NCBI GenBank assembly: GCA_016931855.1
Contig: JAFGDZ010000039.1
Location: forward strand, 1-64,000
From: Bacteroidales bacterium
GTDB taxonomy: Bacteria > Bacteroidota > Bacteroidia > Bacteroidales > Tenuifilaceae
Direction of reading: 5' to 3'
Length of the DNA stretch: 64,000 nt
Of the stretch, positions 8,746-18,232 are shown in pieces. The position numbers were made by a program, and so were the translations under genes. Below the pieces are notes generated by a model. The model was not told the DNA's origin. It saw nothing but the letters and a program-made list of their open reading frames with translations, and did not search any database. Numbering within the stretch: position 1 is the first letter of the stretch; the number at the start of each line of letters is the position of its first letter.

Positions 8746-9987
8746 CTACTCGGCCAAAAGAGCCTCTATTAGTTTGGTAGTTTTGTCAACATACTCCGTG
8801 TAATGCACACCTGTGCCTGGCCCGCTAAAACCAGTGTGAACCGAGCGTATTTTACCGGATTTATCAATTATTATTGATGTTGGGTAAGCCATTTGTCCCT
8901 CTAAAACGTAGAGAATGGAATCCCTATTCTCTCTGCCCCTTGCGCCTGCGTAAAGGAAAGGATAGGTTGCACCTGTTTGTTCCTTAAATCTATTAATGGA
9001 TCTAAAAGATGCCTCTCTATCGTTACTCTCAAAGCAAAGCGCTACTACACGTAAGCCCTTATCGCTATACTTATTGTAAAACTCGGCAAACAAGCGGGTT
9101 TCGTCCATACAGTTTGGGCACCACGAACCCGATGCTGAAACAATTACCACTTTGCCCTTAAACTCATCGTCGTTAAGAGAAATGGTATCGCCAGTTGAGT
9201 TGGGTAGAGCAAAGGTAAAGGGTTCACTTCCTAGTTTAACCCTAACCAGCTCATCAGATTGGGGCAAGGTAATGGTATCGTTTCGTGAGGCCTTCCATGT
9301 TGACCGCCAACGGGGGCTTCCCAGAAAACGGCCATCAACAAGTTGTCCATCCTCACTAAGGGTAGCGGTAAACACTACAGTATGCGCTCCATCAACACCC
9401 GATAGCATGAACTTACTGCCCGATAGTACACCTTGCAGGTAACGCATATCGCCTCCTGGGCTAAGAACAGAGCCAGTAACAACGCCTTCCTTTTGGGTAA
9501 ACTCGCCAATCATAACCGAAGAATCGGGTTGACCTGGATTCTCAACCATTTCCCAACGCCCTCCTACATTGCCAACAGGCGCATCTGTAGCCCATGGGAA
9601 TCGATTAACCTCGCCCTTTAATCCGTAGAATGCGTAACCATTGCCCAGCAATTTACCCTTAGGATAGTAGGTGCCAACTAAGGAATCGTTGCGCACAGTA
9701 AAGTAGAACTCGCTAGTAAAAACAGGCATCCGCATAAAAATAGTATCGCCTAAGCGCCCCATTTCGGTAACAGATATAACCTCGTCTGCATTAATAACCT
9801 CAACGCGCTCCACACCTTTAGCATCGGTGTAGTGCTTCATATTGAATGGAACCTGTAGCGAAGGATCTTCGGTATCGATATTTAAAACACCTAGCCAGCT
9901 TCCATCGGAGAAGGTGTTTTTAGGCTCACCGCACGAGCCCATAGCGCCCAATAGCGCTATGCTTAGTATTAGCAGTCGTGTTCTCAT
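8746..9987 (-). CDS. Thioredoxin-fold lipoprotein (TlpA/ResA-like disulfide reductase)
   Basis: This protein has 413 residues from the ATG at 9987; a TTG two codons upstream is a less likely start. The N-terminus looks like a lipoprotein signal (hydrophobic run, then GSCGEP). A beta-rich N-terminal region (about 25-255) of unknown role precedes a redoxin/AhpC-TSA-type domain (about 258-410) with the active site WCPNC near residue 291. TlpA-like proteins use the CxxC pair to reduce disulfides in the periplasm, for example of cytochrome c maturation clients or redox-stressed proteins. The family is clear; the client is not. It stands alone between a terminator and the divergent M16 protease gene. 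Confidence 0.85.
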   Translation of the reverse strand: MRTRLLILSIALLGAMGSCGEPKNTFSDGSWLGVLNIDTEDPSLQVPFNMKHYTDAKGVERVEVINADEVISVTEMGRLGDTIFMRMPVFTSEFYFTVRNDSLVGTYYPKGKLLGNGYAFYGLKGEVNRFPWATDAPVGNVGGRWEMVENPGQPDSSVMIGEFTQKEGVVTGSVLSPGGDMRYLQGVLSGSKFMLSGVDGAHTVVFTATLSEDGQLVDGRFLGSPRWRSTWKASRNDTITLPQSDELVRVKLGSEPFTFALPNSTGDTISLNDDEFKGKVVIVSASGSWCPNCMDETRLFAEFYNKYSDKGLRVVALCFESNDREASFRSINRFKEQTGATYPFLYAGARGRENRDSILYVLEGQMAYPTSIIIDKSGKIRSVHTGFSGPGTGVHYTEYVDKTTKLIEALLAE

Positions 9988-10174
9988 TATCAAACAAATA
10001 GTTTAGAGGTTTTATAATCTGATTGTAGCTAGAGTACAGCCTATTATGAACAAGCGTAAAAATGGGCTTTTTTTTGGAAATCACCTAAAAACTAAAGTTT
10101 TGTTATTTTCGCATAGCATTAAACTTTCTCTAAGGTATTAATCTAATCTAATTGTTAACCTAAATTAATCTCTA

Positions 10175-13087
10175 ATGAAAAAAAGCAAATCTCTTTGGTT
10201 CATTTTATCGGCAGTAATGCTACTGCTAAGCTTTAATGTACCTGCACAAGAGTTTAAGTACGAATCTATTGCAGGCGATCCGCTAAACACTCGAATTTAC
10301 ACCCTCGATAACGGGTTAAAGGTTTACATGAGTGTTTATAAGGATGAGCCTAGAATTCAAACCTACGTAGCCGTTCGCGTAGGGGGCAAAAACGATCCAA
10401 AAGAAACTACTGGTTTAGCTCACTACTTTGAGCACATGATGTTTAAAGGAACTCCCAACTTTGGAACGCTTGACTGGAACCGCGAAAGCATTCTTATCAA
10501 CAAGGTGGACTCCCTTTTTGAAATTTACAGGGCTGAAACCGATAACGACAAGCGCGCTGCCATTTACCATGTAATTGATAGCATCTCGTTTGAGGCTTCA
10601 AAACTTGCCATTCCCAATGAGTACGATAAGCTTATGAGCGCAATTGGTTCTACAGGAACCAATGCTGGTACTTCATACGACTATACCGTTTACATTGAGA
10701 ATATTCCTAGCAACCAGCTGGAGAATTGGGCTATTATTCAGTCGGATCGCTTTAACCAACCCGTTCTTAGGCTATTCCACACCGAACTGGAAACCGTGTA
10801 CGAGGAGAAGAACATGTCGCTAACCAACGACGGCAGAAAGGCTTCGGAAGCGCTACTAAAATCGTTGCTGCCTAATCACCCTTACGGACAACAAACCGTT
10901 CTTGGCGAAGCAGAGCACCTAAAGAATCCATCCATGAAAAACATTAGGGAGTTTTACCAAAGGTACTACATCCCCAATAACATGGCGGTTGTTATGGCTG
11001 GCGATTTTAACCCCGATGAGGCTATAAAGGTAGTTGCTCAACATTTTGGCAAGCTAAAGGCAAAAGAGCTACCCGAATTTAAGTACGAAAAGGAAACTCC
11101 AATAACCCAACCCGTTGTTAGCGAGGTTACTGGACTTGAGGCCGAGAACGTACTTTTAGCTTATCGTTTTAAAGGTGCTAACTCCAACGAGGCGCTTATG
11201 GCCGACATGCTTTCCATGATGCTTGCCAATGGCAAAGCAGGGCTTATCGACTTAAATATCAACAAAAAACAGCTAACGCTTGGTGCAGGGGCATACAATA
11301 TGAAGCTTACTGATTACTCTGTGCTTCAGCTGTATGGCCGCAATAAGAACGAGCAAACACTAGAAGAGGTAAAAGACCTTTTACTGTCTCAAATTGAACT
11401 ACTTAAGAAGGGTGAATTCCCCAATTGGATGCTTGAGGCTGCTATTAACAACCTAAAGCTTAGGGAGATGAAGATGTACGAATCGAGCAACGGACGTGCA
11501 CGGGTTATGTACATGAGCTACCTTAATAACATTGCGTGGAAAGATGCCATTAACCAAATTAACGAGTACGGCAAAATTACTAAAGCCGACCTTGTTAAGT
11601 TTGCCAACGAGCACCTAAACAACAACTACGTAGTGGTTTACAAGCGCAAAGGAAACCCAGAGGAAATTGCTAAGGTTCAAAAACCTGCCATCACGCCTAT
11701 CCACATAAACCGAAATGCAGAGTCTGATTTCCTTAAAAAGATTAAGGCCAATACGGTAACCCCTATCAATCCCGTTTTCCTTGATTACGATAAGGATATC
11801 ACTAAGCTTGCACTAAACAAGAATATCGATATTCTGTACCAGCAGAACACCGAGAACAACACCTTTACTCTAGTGTACTACCTTCCATTTGGTAGCAACA
11901 GCGACCCTTCAGTTAACCTTGCAGCGCAATACCTGCAGCTAATAGGAACATCAAAGCTATCGGCCGAAGAGGTTAGCCAAGAGTTTTACAAAATGGCCTG
12001 CTCTTACAGCGTTTACCCTGGCGAGGATGAGACCTACGTTATGCTATCGGGATTGAGCGAAAACGCACCCAAGGCCATTGAGCTATTCGAAGCGTTACTT
12101 AACGATGGCAAAGCCAATCAGGATGCGCTAAACAGCATGATTGCCAATATACTAAAGAGCCGCGAGGATAGTAAGCTTAGCCAGCGCAACGTATTTGCAG
12201 GCTTGGTAAGCTATGCAACCTACGGCAAGCAGTCGGCTTTTACCAATATCGTTACAGAGGAGCAGCTAAAGTTTCTAAAAGCCGAAGAGCTTATTGGCAA
12301 GATTAAGCAGTTTACCTCTTACCCACACAAGGTTATTTACTATGGCCCTGAGAAAGCTGCCGATTTTAAAAAGGCTATAAGCAAGTACCACAAGGTTCCA
12401 AAGAAAGCCCTTGATATTCCTGCTGAGAAAAAATTTGAACCCCTTGAAACGCCTAGCAACAGGGTACTATTTACCGACTACGATGCTAAGCAATCGTACC
12501 TACAAACCGTTACCAAAGGGGGCTTATACAATGCAGCCCTTGTTCCTACAATTCGTATGTATAACAACTACTTTGGTGGAGGTATGAATGCCATTGTGTT
12601 CCAAGAGATGAGAGAGAAACGCAGCTTGGCATACACTGCTCGTGCAACATACAGCGTTCCAAGCACTCCTGCTAAACCATTTATGAATAACAGCTTTATT
12701 GCAACCCAAAACGATAAGGTTATTGATGCATTTAATGCGTTTAATGAGCTCTTTACCGATATGCCAGAATCTGAAACCGCATTTAACTTGGCAAAACAGT
12801 CTATCCTATCGGATATTAGAACCGAGCGCATAACCAAACTCGACATAATTTGGAGCTACCTTGATGCTCAAAAGATGGGTAGCAAGGAGGATATTCGTAA
12901 AACCTACTTCCAAACCATTCCTAACATCACTCTTGCTGATATTAAGAAGTTCCAACAAGAATACGTTAAGGGCAAACCAAAAACCTATGTTATTCTAGGT
13001 AAGGAGAGCGATTTTAACTTTGAAGAGATTGAAAAGCTTTACGGCCCAGTTACAAAGGTTAATCGCGAACAAATTTTTGGATACTAA
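10175..13087 (+). CDS. Periplasmic M16 zinc metalloprotease (pitrilysin/insulinase family)
   Basis: The 970-residue protein carries a signal peptide (ends VPAQ). The inverted zinc motif HYFEH lies near residue 82, in the context GLAHYFEHMMFKGT, and a downstream ELETVYEEKN segment supplies the third zinc ligand. The length fits two M16 half-units: an active N-terminal half and an inactive C-terminal half that includes MREKRSLAYTA, the R/Y substrate-binding motif of the family. It probably degrades peptides in the periplasm. The downstream gene is a gamma-glutamyltransferase, so together they could serve peptide scavenging, although a terminator separates them. Confidence 0.93.
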   Translation: MKKSKSLWFILSAVMLLLSFNVPAQEFKYESIAGDPLNTRIYTLDNGLKVYMSVYKDEPRIQTYVAVRVGGKNDPKETTGLAHYFEHMMFKGTPNFGTLDWNRESILINKVDSLFEIYRAETDNDKRAAIYHVIDSISFEASKLAIPNEYDKLMSAIGSTGTNAGTSYDYTVYIENIPSNQLENWAIIQSDRFNQPVLRLFHTELETVYEEKNMSLTNDGRKASEALLKSLLPNHPYGQQTVLGEAEHLKNPSMKNIREFYQRYYIPNNMAVVMAGDFNPDEAIKVVAQHFGKLKAKELPEFKYEKETPITQPVVSEVTGLEAENVLLAYRFKGANSNEALMADMLSMMLANGKAGLIDLNINKKQLTLGAGAYNMKLTDYSVLQLYGRNKNEQTLEEVKDLLLSQIELLKKGEFPNWMLEAAINNLKLREMKMYESSNGRARVMYMSYLNNIAWKDAINQINEYGKITKADLVKFANEHLNNNYVVVYKRKGNPEEIAKVQKPAITPIHINRNAESDFLKKIKANTVTPINPVFLDYDKDITKLALNKNIDILYQQNTENNTFTLVYYLPFGSNSDPSVNLAAQYLQLIGTSKLSAEEVSQEFYKMACSYSVYPGEDETYVMLSGLSENAPKAIELFEALLNDGKANQDALNSMIANILKSREDSKLSQRNVFAGLVSYATYGKQSAFTNIVTEEQLKFLKAEELIGKIKQFTSYPHKVIYYGPEKAADFKKAISKYHKVPKKALDIPAEKKFEPLETPSNRVLFTDYDAKQSYLQTVTKGGLYNAALVPTIRMYNNYFGGGMNAIVFQEMREKRSLAYTARATYSVPSTPAKPFMNNSFIATQNDKVIDAFNAFNELFTDMPESETAFNLAKQSILSDIRTERITKLDIIWSYLDAQKMGSKEDIRKTYFQTIPNITLADIKKFQQEYVKGKPKTYVILGKESDFNFEEIEKLYGPVTKVNREQIFGY

Positions 13088-13110
13088 ATCTACTTATACC
13101 TCTAAATACC

Positions 13111-13138
13111 AAAGGGCTGCCCACACGGGTAGCCCTTT
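13111..13138 (+). terminator. Terminator after the M16 protease gene
   Basis: AAAGGGCT (13111-13118) pairs with AGCCCTTT (13131-13138), with an inner CCC/GGG extension and an ACAC loop. It is followed by GTTTTTAT. Confidence 0.75.
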
Positions 13139-13207
13139 GTTTTTATATGTCGGCATAAACTTTTACATTACCACAAAGTCTTATACTCATAACCAAAACC
13201 CAAACCC

Positions 13208-14899
13208 ATGATAAGAATAACGCTAAGCCTACTCCTATTTACCCTTGTGCTAGGTAACACTATGGCTCAGGACAGGGTAACTGGATTAAACTTTGCCACC
13301 CGCTCCGAGGTTATAGCCAAACACGGGATGGTAGCAACAAGCCAGCCCCTTGCTACTCAAGTAGCCCTTGATATTCTTAAACAGGGAGGTAGCGCTGTTG
13401 ATGCTGCAATAGCCGCAAACGCAATGCTTGGACTGGTTGAGCCCACTGGTTGCGGCATTGGTGGCGACCTGTTTGCCATTGTTTGGGATGCCAAAACCCA
13501 GCAGCTTTACGGCCTAAACGCCAGCGGACGTTCACCCAAGTCTTTAACCCTTGAGTACTTCAAAGAGCAGGGTATTACGCACATTCCTGCCCTAGGCCCA
13601 CTACCCGTTTCGGTTCCTGGTTGCGTTGATGGCTGGTTTGAGCTGCACAAACGGTTTGGGATCATTAAAATGGAGGCTATTTTATCGCCTGCCATAAGCT
13701 ATGCCCGCGAAGGATTTCCGGTTACGGAGCTTATTGCCTACTACATGCGCTCATCGTCGTACAGGCTCTCGCAGTACGAAAACTTTAAGGAGACCTACAT
13801 GCCCAGCGGCAAAACACCTGAAAAAGGAGAGCTATTTAAAAATCCCTACCTAGCAAACACTTACGAAGCTATAGCCAAAAAGGGGCGCGACGAGTTCTAC
13901 AAGGGTAGCATTGCCAAAACAATAGATTCGTACATAAAACGCAATGGAGGGTTTCTCTCCTATAATGATTTGGCCTCGCACAAATCGGAGTGGATTACCC
14001 CTGTTAGCACAAGCTATAGAGGTTACGACGTTTGGGAGTTACCACCTAACGGACAAGGTATTGCGGCACTACAAATACTAAACATCCTTGAACAGTACGA
14101 TATTAAAAGCATGGGCTTTGGTAGTGCAGAGTATCTTCATCTATTTATTGAGGCCAAAAAGTTGGCGTTTGAGGATAGAGCCCGTTACTATGCCGATCCC
14201 GCTTTCTCAAACATCCCTGTTCAAGAGCTTATATCAAAAGAGTACGCAAGGGAAAGGGCCAAGCTAATTAACCCCAACCGTGCGGCAAAATCCTACGATG
14301 CGGGAATACTTAGCTCTCCCAGTACCATTTATCTAACGGTAGCCGATAAGAATGGCAATATGGTTTCGCTTATACAGAGTAACTACAGGGGCATGGGCTC
14401 TGGAATGACCCCCGATGGGCTAGGATTTGTACTTCAGGATAGAGGCGAAATGTTCTCGTTACAAGAAGGGCACCCCAATGTATTTGAGCCAGGCAAAAGG
14501 CCATTCCATACCATAATTCCTGCATTTATAACCAAGGACAGCAAGCCTTGGATTAGCTTTGGCGTTATGGGTGGAGCCATGCAGCCACAGGGACATGCAC
14601 AAATTGTGGTAAACCTTATTGATTTTGGCATGAACCTACAGGAGGCTGGCGACGCACCCCGAGTTCAGCACGATGGCAGCTCTGAACCTACTGATGAGAG
14701 AATGACCAATGGTGGTGTTGTTTTTCTTGAATCGGGATTTGATTACCACACCATTCGAAGCCTTGTACTTAAAGGCCATAAAGTTACATACGATGTAGGT
14801 GGCTATGGAGGCTACCAAGCCATAATGTGGGATGCAGAAAAGGGCGTTTACTTTGGTGCATCGGAATCCAGAAAGGATGGAAATGCTGCGGGGTACTAA
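13208..14899 (+). CDS. ggt: Gamma-glutamyltransferase / glutathione hydrolase
   Basis: The 563-residue secreted protein has a signal peptide ending in NTMAQ. It cleaves gamma-glutamyl bonds of glutathione and related peptides and is made as a proenzyme that self-cleaves. The N-terminal block (MVATSQPLATQVALDIL, SAVDAAIAANAMLGLVEP, GGDLFAIVWD) and the conserved small-subunit start TIYLTVADKNGN are visible. The Thr at 373 aligns with the catalytic nucleophile of the TTH(Y)SVVD motif. The C-terminal subunit carries the GSGMTPDGLGFVLQDRG and GVMGGAMQPQGH motifs. The ATG start is consistent with the signal peptide. A strong terminator follows. Confidence 0.95.
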   Translation: MIRITLSLLLFTLVLGNTMAQDRVTGLNFATRSEVIAKHGMVATSQPLATQVALDILKQGGSAVDAAIAANAMLGLVEPTGCGIGGDLFAIVWDAKTQQLYGLNASGRSPKSLTLEYFKEQGITHIPALGPLPVSVPGCVDGWFELHKRFGIIKMEAILSPAISYAREGFPVTELIAYYMRSSSYRLSQYENFKETYMPSGKTPEKGELFKNPYLANTYEAIAKKGRDEFYKGSIAKTIDSYIKRNGGFLSYNDLASHKSEWITPVSTSYRGYDVWELPPNGQGIAALQILNILEQYDIKSMGFGSAEYLHLFIEAKKLAFEDRARYYADPAFSNIPVQELISKEYARERAKLINPNRAAKSYDAGILSSPSTIYLTVADKNGNMVSLIQSNYRGMGSGMTPDGLGFVLQDRGEMFSLQEGHPNVFEPGKRPFHTIIPAFITKDSKPWISFGVMGGAMQPQGHAQIVVNLIDFGMNLQEAGDAPRVQHDGSSEPTDERMTNGGVVFLESGFDYHTIRSLVLKGHKVTYDVGGYGGYQAIMWDAEKGVYFGASESRKDGNAAGY

Positions 14900-14942
14900 C
14901 CGTTTGTAGCACTAAGTACACAAAGCCTACTTTTATATCGAT

Positions 14943-14978
14943 ATTAGGGGTAATCAGCAAAAAATGATTACCCCTAAT
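14943..14978 (+). terminator. Terminator after ggt
   Basis: A perfect 14-bp stem pairs ATTAGGGGTAATCA (14943-14956) with TGATTACCCCTAAT (14965-14978), with an 8-base A-rich loop. The sequence TATCTTTA (14985-14992) just beyond it could be the -7 element of the next gene, but no -33 element is seen. Confidence 0.8.
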
Positions 14979-15014
14979 TTATACTATCTTTACATATCGT
15001 AAAATGATGAGGAA

Positions 15015-15680
15015 ATGAAAAGTGCAGCCATTTTTGGAGGAACAGGATTAATTGGAAGTAAGCTTATTAGCGAACTGAACATGAACCCAACCTATGCCCA
15101 TATTTTTTCCTTTGAAAGGAAAAGTGAGCCTAATTCCCTTGGCAAACTGGAGATACTTCCCTTATCTGCGGAGCACATTACATTCCCCAGCACACTCGTA
15201 GATAGCGTGTTCTGCTGCATTGGCACCACAATGAAAAAAGCGGGTTCCCAAAAAGCATTTAGAGCCGTTGACTACAACCTTGTGCTAAAAATAGCCCAAG
15301 CAGCCAAGGCTAATGGGGTAAAGAACTTTGTGGTAGTTAGCTCCATTGGCGCAAACGCCAAGAGCAATAATTTTTACCTAAAGGTTAAGGGCGAAATGGA
15401 ACAAGCACTTTCCAGTATAGGGTTTGAACACCTAGTAATTGTTCGCCCATCGCTACTGCTTGGCAAGCGTAAAGAAACACGAATTTCCGAAGGGCTTGGA
15501 AAGGTATTCTTCAAGTTATTCTCCTTTATATTTGTAGACTCACTTGCCAAGTACAAAGGAATAGAAGCCCACGATGTAGCCAAAGCCATGATATTTGCAG
15601 CACAAAACAGCACAGAGAGTGTAATTACCTTAGAATCTAACAATTTACAAGATATTGCCGATGAGTACACCAACCGTTAA
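15015..15680 (+). CDS. NAD(P)-binding Rossmann protein (NAD-dependent epimerase/HTATIP2-like)
   Basis: This 221-residue cytosolic protein starts with the dinucleotide-binding motif FGGTGLIG (about residues 7-14). It continues with FCCIGTTMKKAGS, VDYNLVLKIAQAAKANG and FVVVSSIGANAKS, an arrangement typical of atypical short-chain dehydrogenases of the HTATIP2/YbjT kind. The catalytic Tyr-x3-Lys appears as FYLKVKGEME. The substrate is unknown. GATGAGGA lies just before the ATG. Its 3' end overlaps the nitroreductase gene by 20 bases, so the two are probably translated together. Confidence 0.85.
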   Translation: MKSAAIFGGTGLIGSKLISELNMNPTYAHIFSFERKSEPNSLGKLEILPLSAEHITFPSTLVDSVFCCIGTTMKKAGSQKAFRAVDYNLVLKIAQAAKANGVKNFVVVSSIGANAKSNNFYLKVKGEMEQALSSIGFEHLVIVRPSLLLGKRKETRISEGLGKVFFKLFSFIFVDSLAKYKGIEAHDVAKAMIFAAQNSTESVITLESNNLQDIADEYTNR

Positions 15681-16227
15681 CCCCACCGATTTTTTAGAAT
15701 TGCTCCGTAGCCGACAAAGCGTTAGGGCATACAAAAGCACACCCGTTGAAACCGAAAAAATTGAGCGCATAATAGAGGCTGGCCGCATTGCTCCTTCGGC
15801 ATGTAATGCCCAACCCTGGAAGTTTATTGTGGTTAACGACACCGAGCTTAAAAATAAGCTGGCCGATGCCACATCAAATAAAATTATTGGAATTAACCAT
15901 TTCACCAAGCAGGCTCCAGTACATATTGTAATTGTAATGGAACCAGCCAACTTTAACTCAAACTTTGGAAGCGTTTTTAAGGATAAGCAGTTCCCTCTAA
16001 TTGACATTGGAATTGCAGCACTACAACTTTGCCTACAAGCTAAAGCCGAAGGTTTAGGAACCTGCATTTTAGGTTGGTTTAACGAGAAGGACGTAAAGAA
16101 GCTTCTTAACATTCCCAAAAGCAAACGCGTATCGCTAATTATTACACTGGGATATCCCCAAACCGATGATATACGCGAGAAGCGGAGAAAAGGTACTGAG
16201 GATATTTTATCAATAAACAAGTACTAA
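15661..16227 (+). CDS. Nitroreductase-family FMN oxidoreductase
   Basis: This protein has 188 residues from the ATG at 15661; a TTG two codons upstream is also possible. Family motifs are RSRQSVRAYKS near the N-terminus (FMN phosphate and ribityl contacts), APSACNAQPWKFIVV, and DIGIAALQLCLQAKAEGLGTCILGWF at the dimer interface. Such enzymes use NAD(P)H to reduce nitro compounds, quinones or flavins; the natural substrate here cannot be told. It overlaps the preceding Rossmann gene, which suggests a two-gene redox operon. Confidence 0.9.
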   Translation: MSTPTVNPTDFLELLRSRQSVRAYKSTPVETEKIERIIEAGRIAPSACNAQPWKFIVVNDTELKNKLADATSNKIIGINHFTKQAPVHIVIVMEPANFNSNFGSVFKDKQFPLIDIGIAALQLCLQAKAEGLGTCILGWFNEKDVKKLLNIPKSKRVSLIITLGYPQTDDIREKRRKGTEDILSINKY

Positions 16228-16237
16228 AAGCACAAGT

Positions 16238-16275
16238 AAATCCGAGGGTTACAAATTATGCGTACTCTCGGATTT
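16238..16275. terminator. Bidirectional terminator overlapping the end of the kinase gene
   Basis: AAATCCGAG (16238-16246) pairs with CTCGGATTT (16267-16275). One arm lies inside the last codons of the convergent histidine-kinase gene, whose stop is at 16249-16251. Confidence 0.6.
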
Positions 16276-18051
16276 ACTATTCAATAGCAATGGAGAGTTA
16301 GCTGCACTTCCCGTTGCAATATCACACGATTCGGGTAGAGCCACATAAAAGCAGCTTCCTTTGCCTAACTCACTCTCTGCCCAAATTGTTCCGCCATTAA
16401 GCGTTACAAAATCTTTACAAAGAATAAGCCCAAGTCCCGTCCCCTTCTCATCGTTGGTTCCTCGCTTAGAAAAGATCTGCTTACCAAACAGCTTAGCCAT
16501 ATCATCGGGCATAATCCCCCTTCCTGTATCCTTTACAGTAAGAACAACAACGCCGCTATTTCGTAACGCATTAACAGTTATTACATCTCCCTTAGAGCAA
16601 AACTTAATGGCATTACCTACCAAGTTGCGAAGAACAAGCTCAATCATGTCCTTATCGGCAAAAACCATAACCCCATCCTCAACGTTATTCAATATGCCAA
16701 TCCCTTTATCCGATGCCCTATTATGGTAAAAGTTCATCTGACTATCAGCAATCTCAAAAAGGTTGAACTCACAGGGGTTAACCACCATGCCCTGCATTTG
16801 GGTTTTGGACCAGTTTAGCAAATTCTCAAGCAGCGCAGAGTTGTACCCAACATTTACCGATAGCTCCGAGAGGAACGAACGAAACTCCGCCTCGGTTAAA
16901 TTACCCTCCTTGGCTAGGTTAAGTAGTCCAATTAACGAGTACAAAGGGCTACGTAAATCGTGAGAAATTATGGAAAACAGCTTATCCTTAAGCGCATTAA
17001 GTTCTACAAGCTGCTCTGCTTGCTGCTCTATTTCCCCCTTTTGGCGATTAATTTCGATGTTTTTCTGAGCAAGAATCTTGTAGTTTTTTCTTTTGATGTT
17101 ATAGTTGTAGAGTATTAGCCCCGAAAAGCCAAGAATAGTAACGATAATCAAAAGATAAATATTCCTCAACAGCTTATTCCTATTTATCTCTGCTTCCTGA
17201 AGCGCTTTCTCCTTGCTCAACAGGTCTATCTGCATTTGCTGCTCTTTAGATATTTGCTCTGCAACCTCCAGGTTCTGCTGCTTCTGCTGTAGCTCCACGC
17301 TCTTTTCCAAAAGCGCAACCTCAGTTGCAGCCTTTGCTCGCTGCACCTCCTGCACACGAACAGTAGCACTGTCAACAATTCGCTTTGCCTGCTGATCCTT
17401 GCGCAGCGCCTCTTCCTTTTGTATTTTGCTGGTTAAAGCCGAAAATAGGTTAAAGTACTCTGTTGATTTTTGTATATCGCCCATCTTTTCCGAGGCCTTG
17501 GCCAGAAGGGAGTAACAATTCCGCATCTGCTTGGTGTCGTTCTGCTCCAAGGCAAGGTTTAGCGCCTCATTTAATGTACTTACCGACTTTTTATAATCTC
17601 CCTTTTCAAAATATGCGCTACCCAAGTTAATTAGCGATGCGGAAACATCATTTTTCCTATTCAGCTGCCTAGCATAACCCAAAGCACTATCAAAATGCGA
17701 TAGCGCAAGGGAATAGTCCCCCATCTCGGAGGCAACCATCCCCATATTGGTATGAATAACATAAGCCCCATTCCTATTCCCTATTTTGAGGGTCATAGTA
17801 AGAGCCTTATCAAAGTACTGCAGGGCATTCCGTAGATTCCCCAATTCCCAGCTAGCGGTTGCTGCCTGATTGTATGCGCTAGCTGCCTGATTGTAATCGC
17901 CGTTTTTTTCTAGCTGCTCTGCGCTTTGCACCGATTGCTGCACAGAACCTTCATCTAAAGAAAAAACAAAAGATGCTGCTTTAGCCCCATTTAATGGGAG
18001 CACACCCAAAAAAAGTACTACTACTAAAAGGCTAAAAAAGCGTGATTTCAT
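16249..18051 (-). CDS. TPR-containing sensor histidine kinase
   Basis: The protein has 600 residues from the ATG at 18051; the in-frame TTG at 18084 is rejected because the ATG opens directly onto the signal peptide (MKSRFF...). Order: signal peptide, TPR repeats (about 40-200), coiled coil, TM helix (about 296-320), coiled coil, HisKA domain with FSIISHDLRSPL (phospho-acceptor His364) and HATPase_c with N, G1 (DTGRGI) and G2 (GTGLGL) boxes. It should autophosphorylate in response to a periplasmic TPR-bound signal. No response regulator lies next to it. Its TPR-to-TM chassis closely resembles the phosphatase at 34058-35941. Confidence 0.92.
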   Translation of the reverse strand: MKSRFFSLLVVVLFLGVLPLNGAKAASFVFSLDEGSVQQSVQSAEQLEKNGDYNQAASAYNQAATASWELGNLRNALQYFDKALTMTLKIGNRNGAYVIHTNMGMVASEMGDYSLALSHFDSALGYARQLNRKNDVSASLINLGSAYFEKGDYKKSVSTLNEALNLALEQNDTKQMRNCYSLLAKASEKMGDIQKSTEYFNLFSALTSKIQKEEALRKDQQAKRIVDSATVRVQEVQRAKAATEVALLEKSVELQQKQQNLEVAEQISKEQQMQIDLLSKEKALQEAEINRNKLLRNIYLLIIVTILGFSGLILYNYNIKRKNYKILAQKNIEINRQKGEIEQQAEQLVELNALKDKLFSIISHDLRSPLYSLIGLLNLAKEGNLTEAEFRSFLSELSVNVGYNSALLENLLNWSKTQMQGMVVNPCEFNLFEIADSQMNFYHNRASDKGIGILNNVEDGVMVFADKDMIELVLRNLVGNAIKFCSKGDVITVNALRNSGVVVLTVKDTGRGIMPDDMAKLFGKQIFSKRGTNDEKGTGLGLILCKDFVTLNGGTIWAESELGKGSCFYVALPESCDIATGSAANSPLLLNSKSESTHNL

Positions 18052-18232
18052 CTTTAATCCCAACTTTACAACGAATAAAAGCAAAGCATCAAAAAAAAAG
18101 GGCTCCTCATTAGGAACTAAATGGGCCTAACTTATTTGGTAAAAATAGCTATTGAGGAAACTCAACAGACTAATACTCATCAAAAAAAATGGCACCTTAC
18201 AATATCATTCTTGCTAAACTATCAAACAGCAA

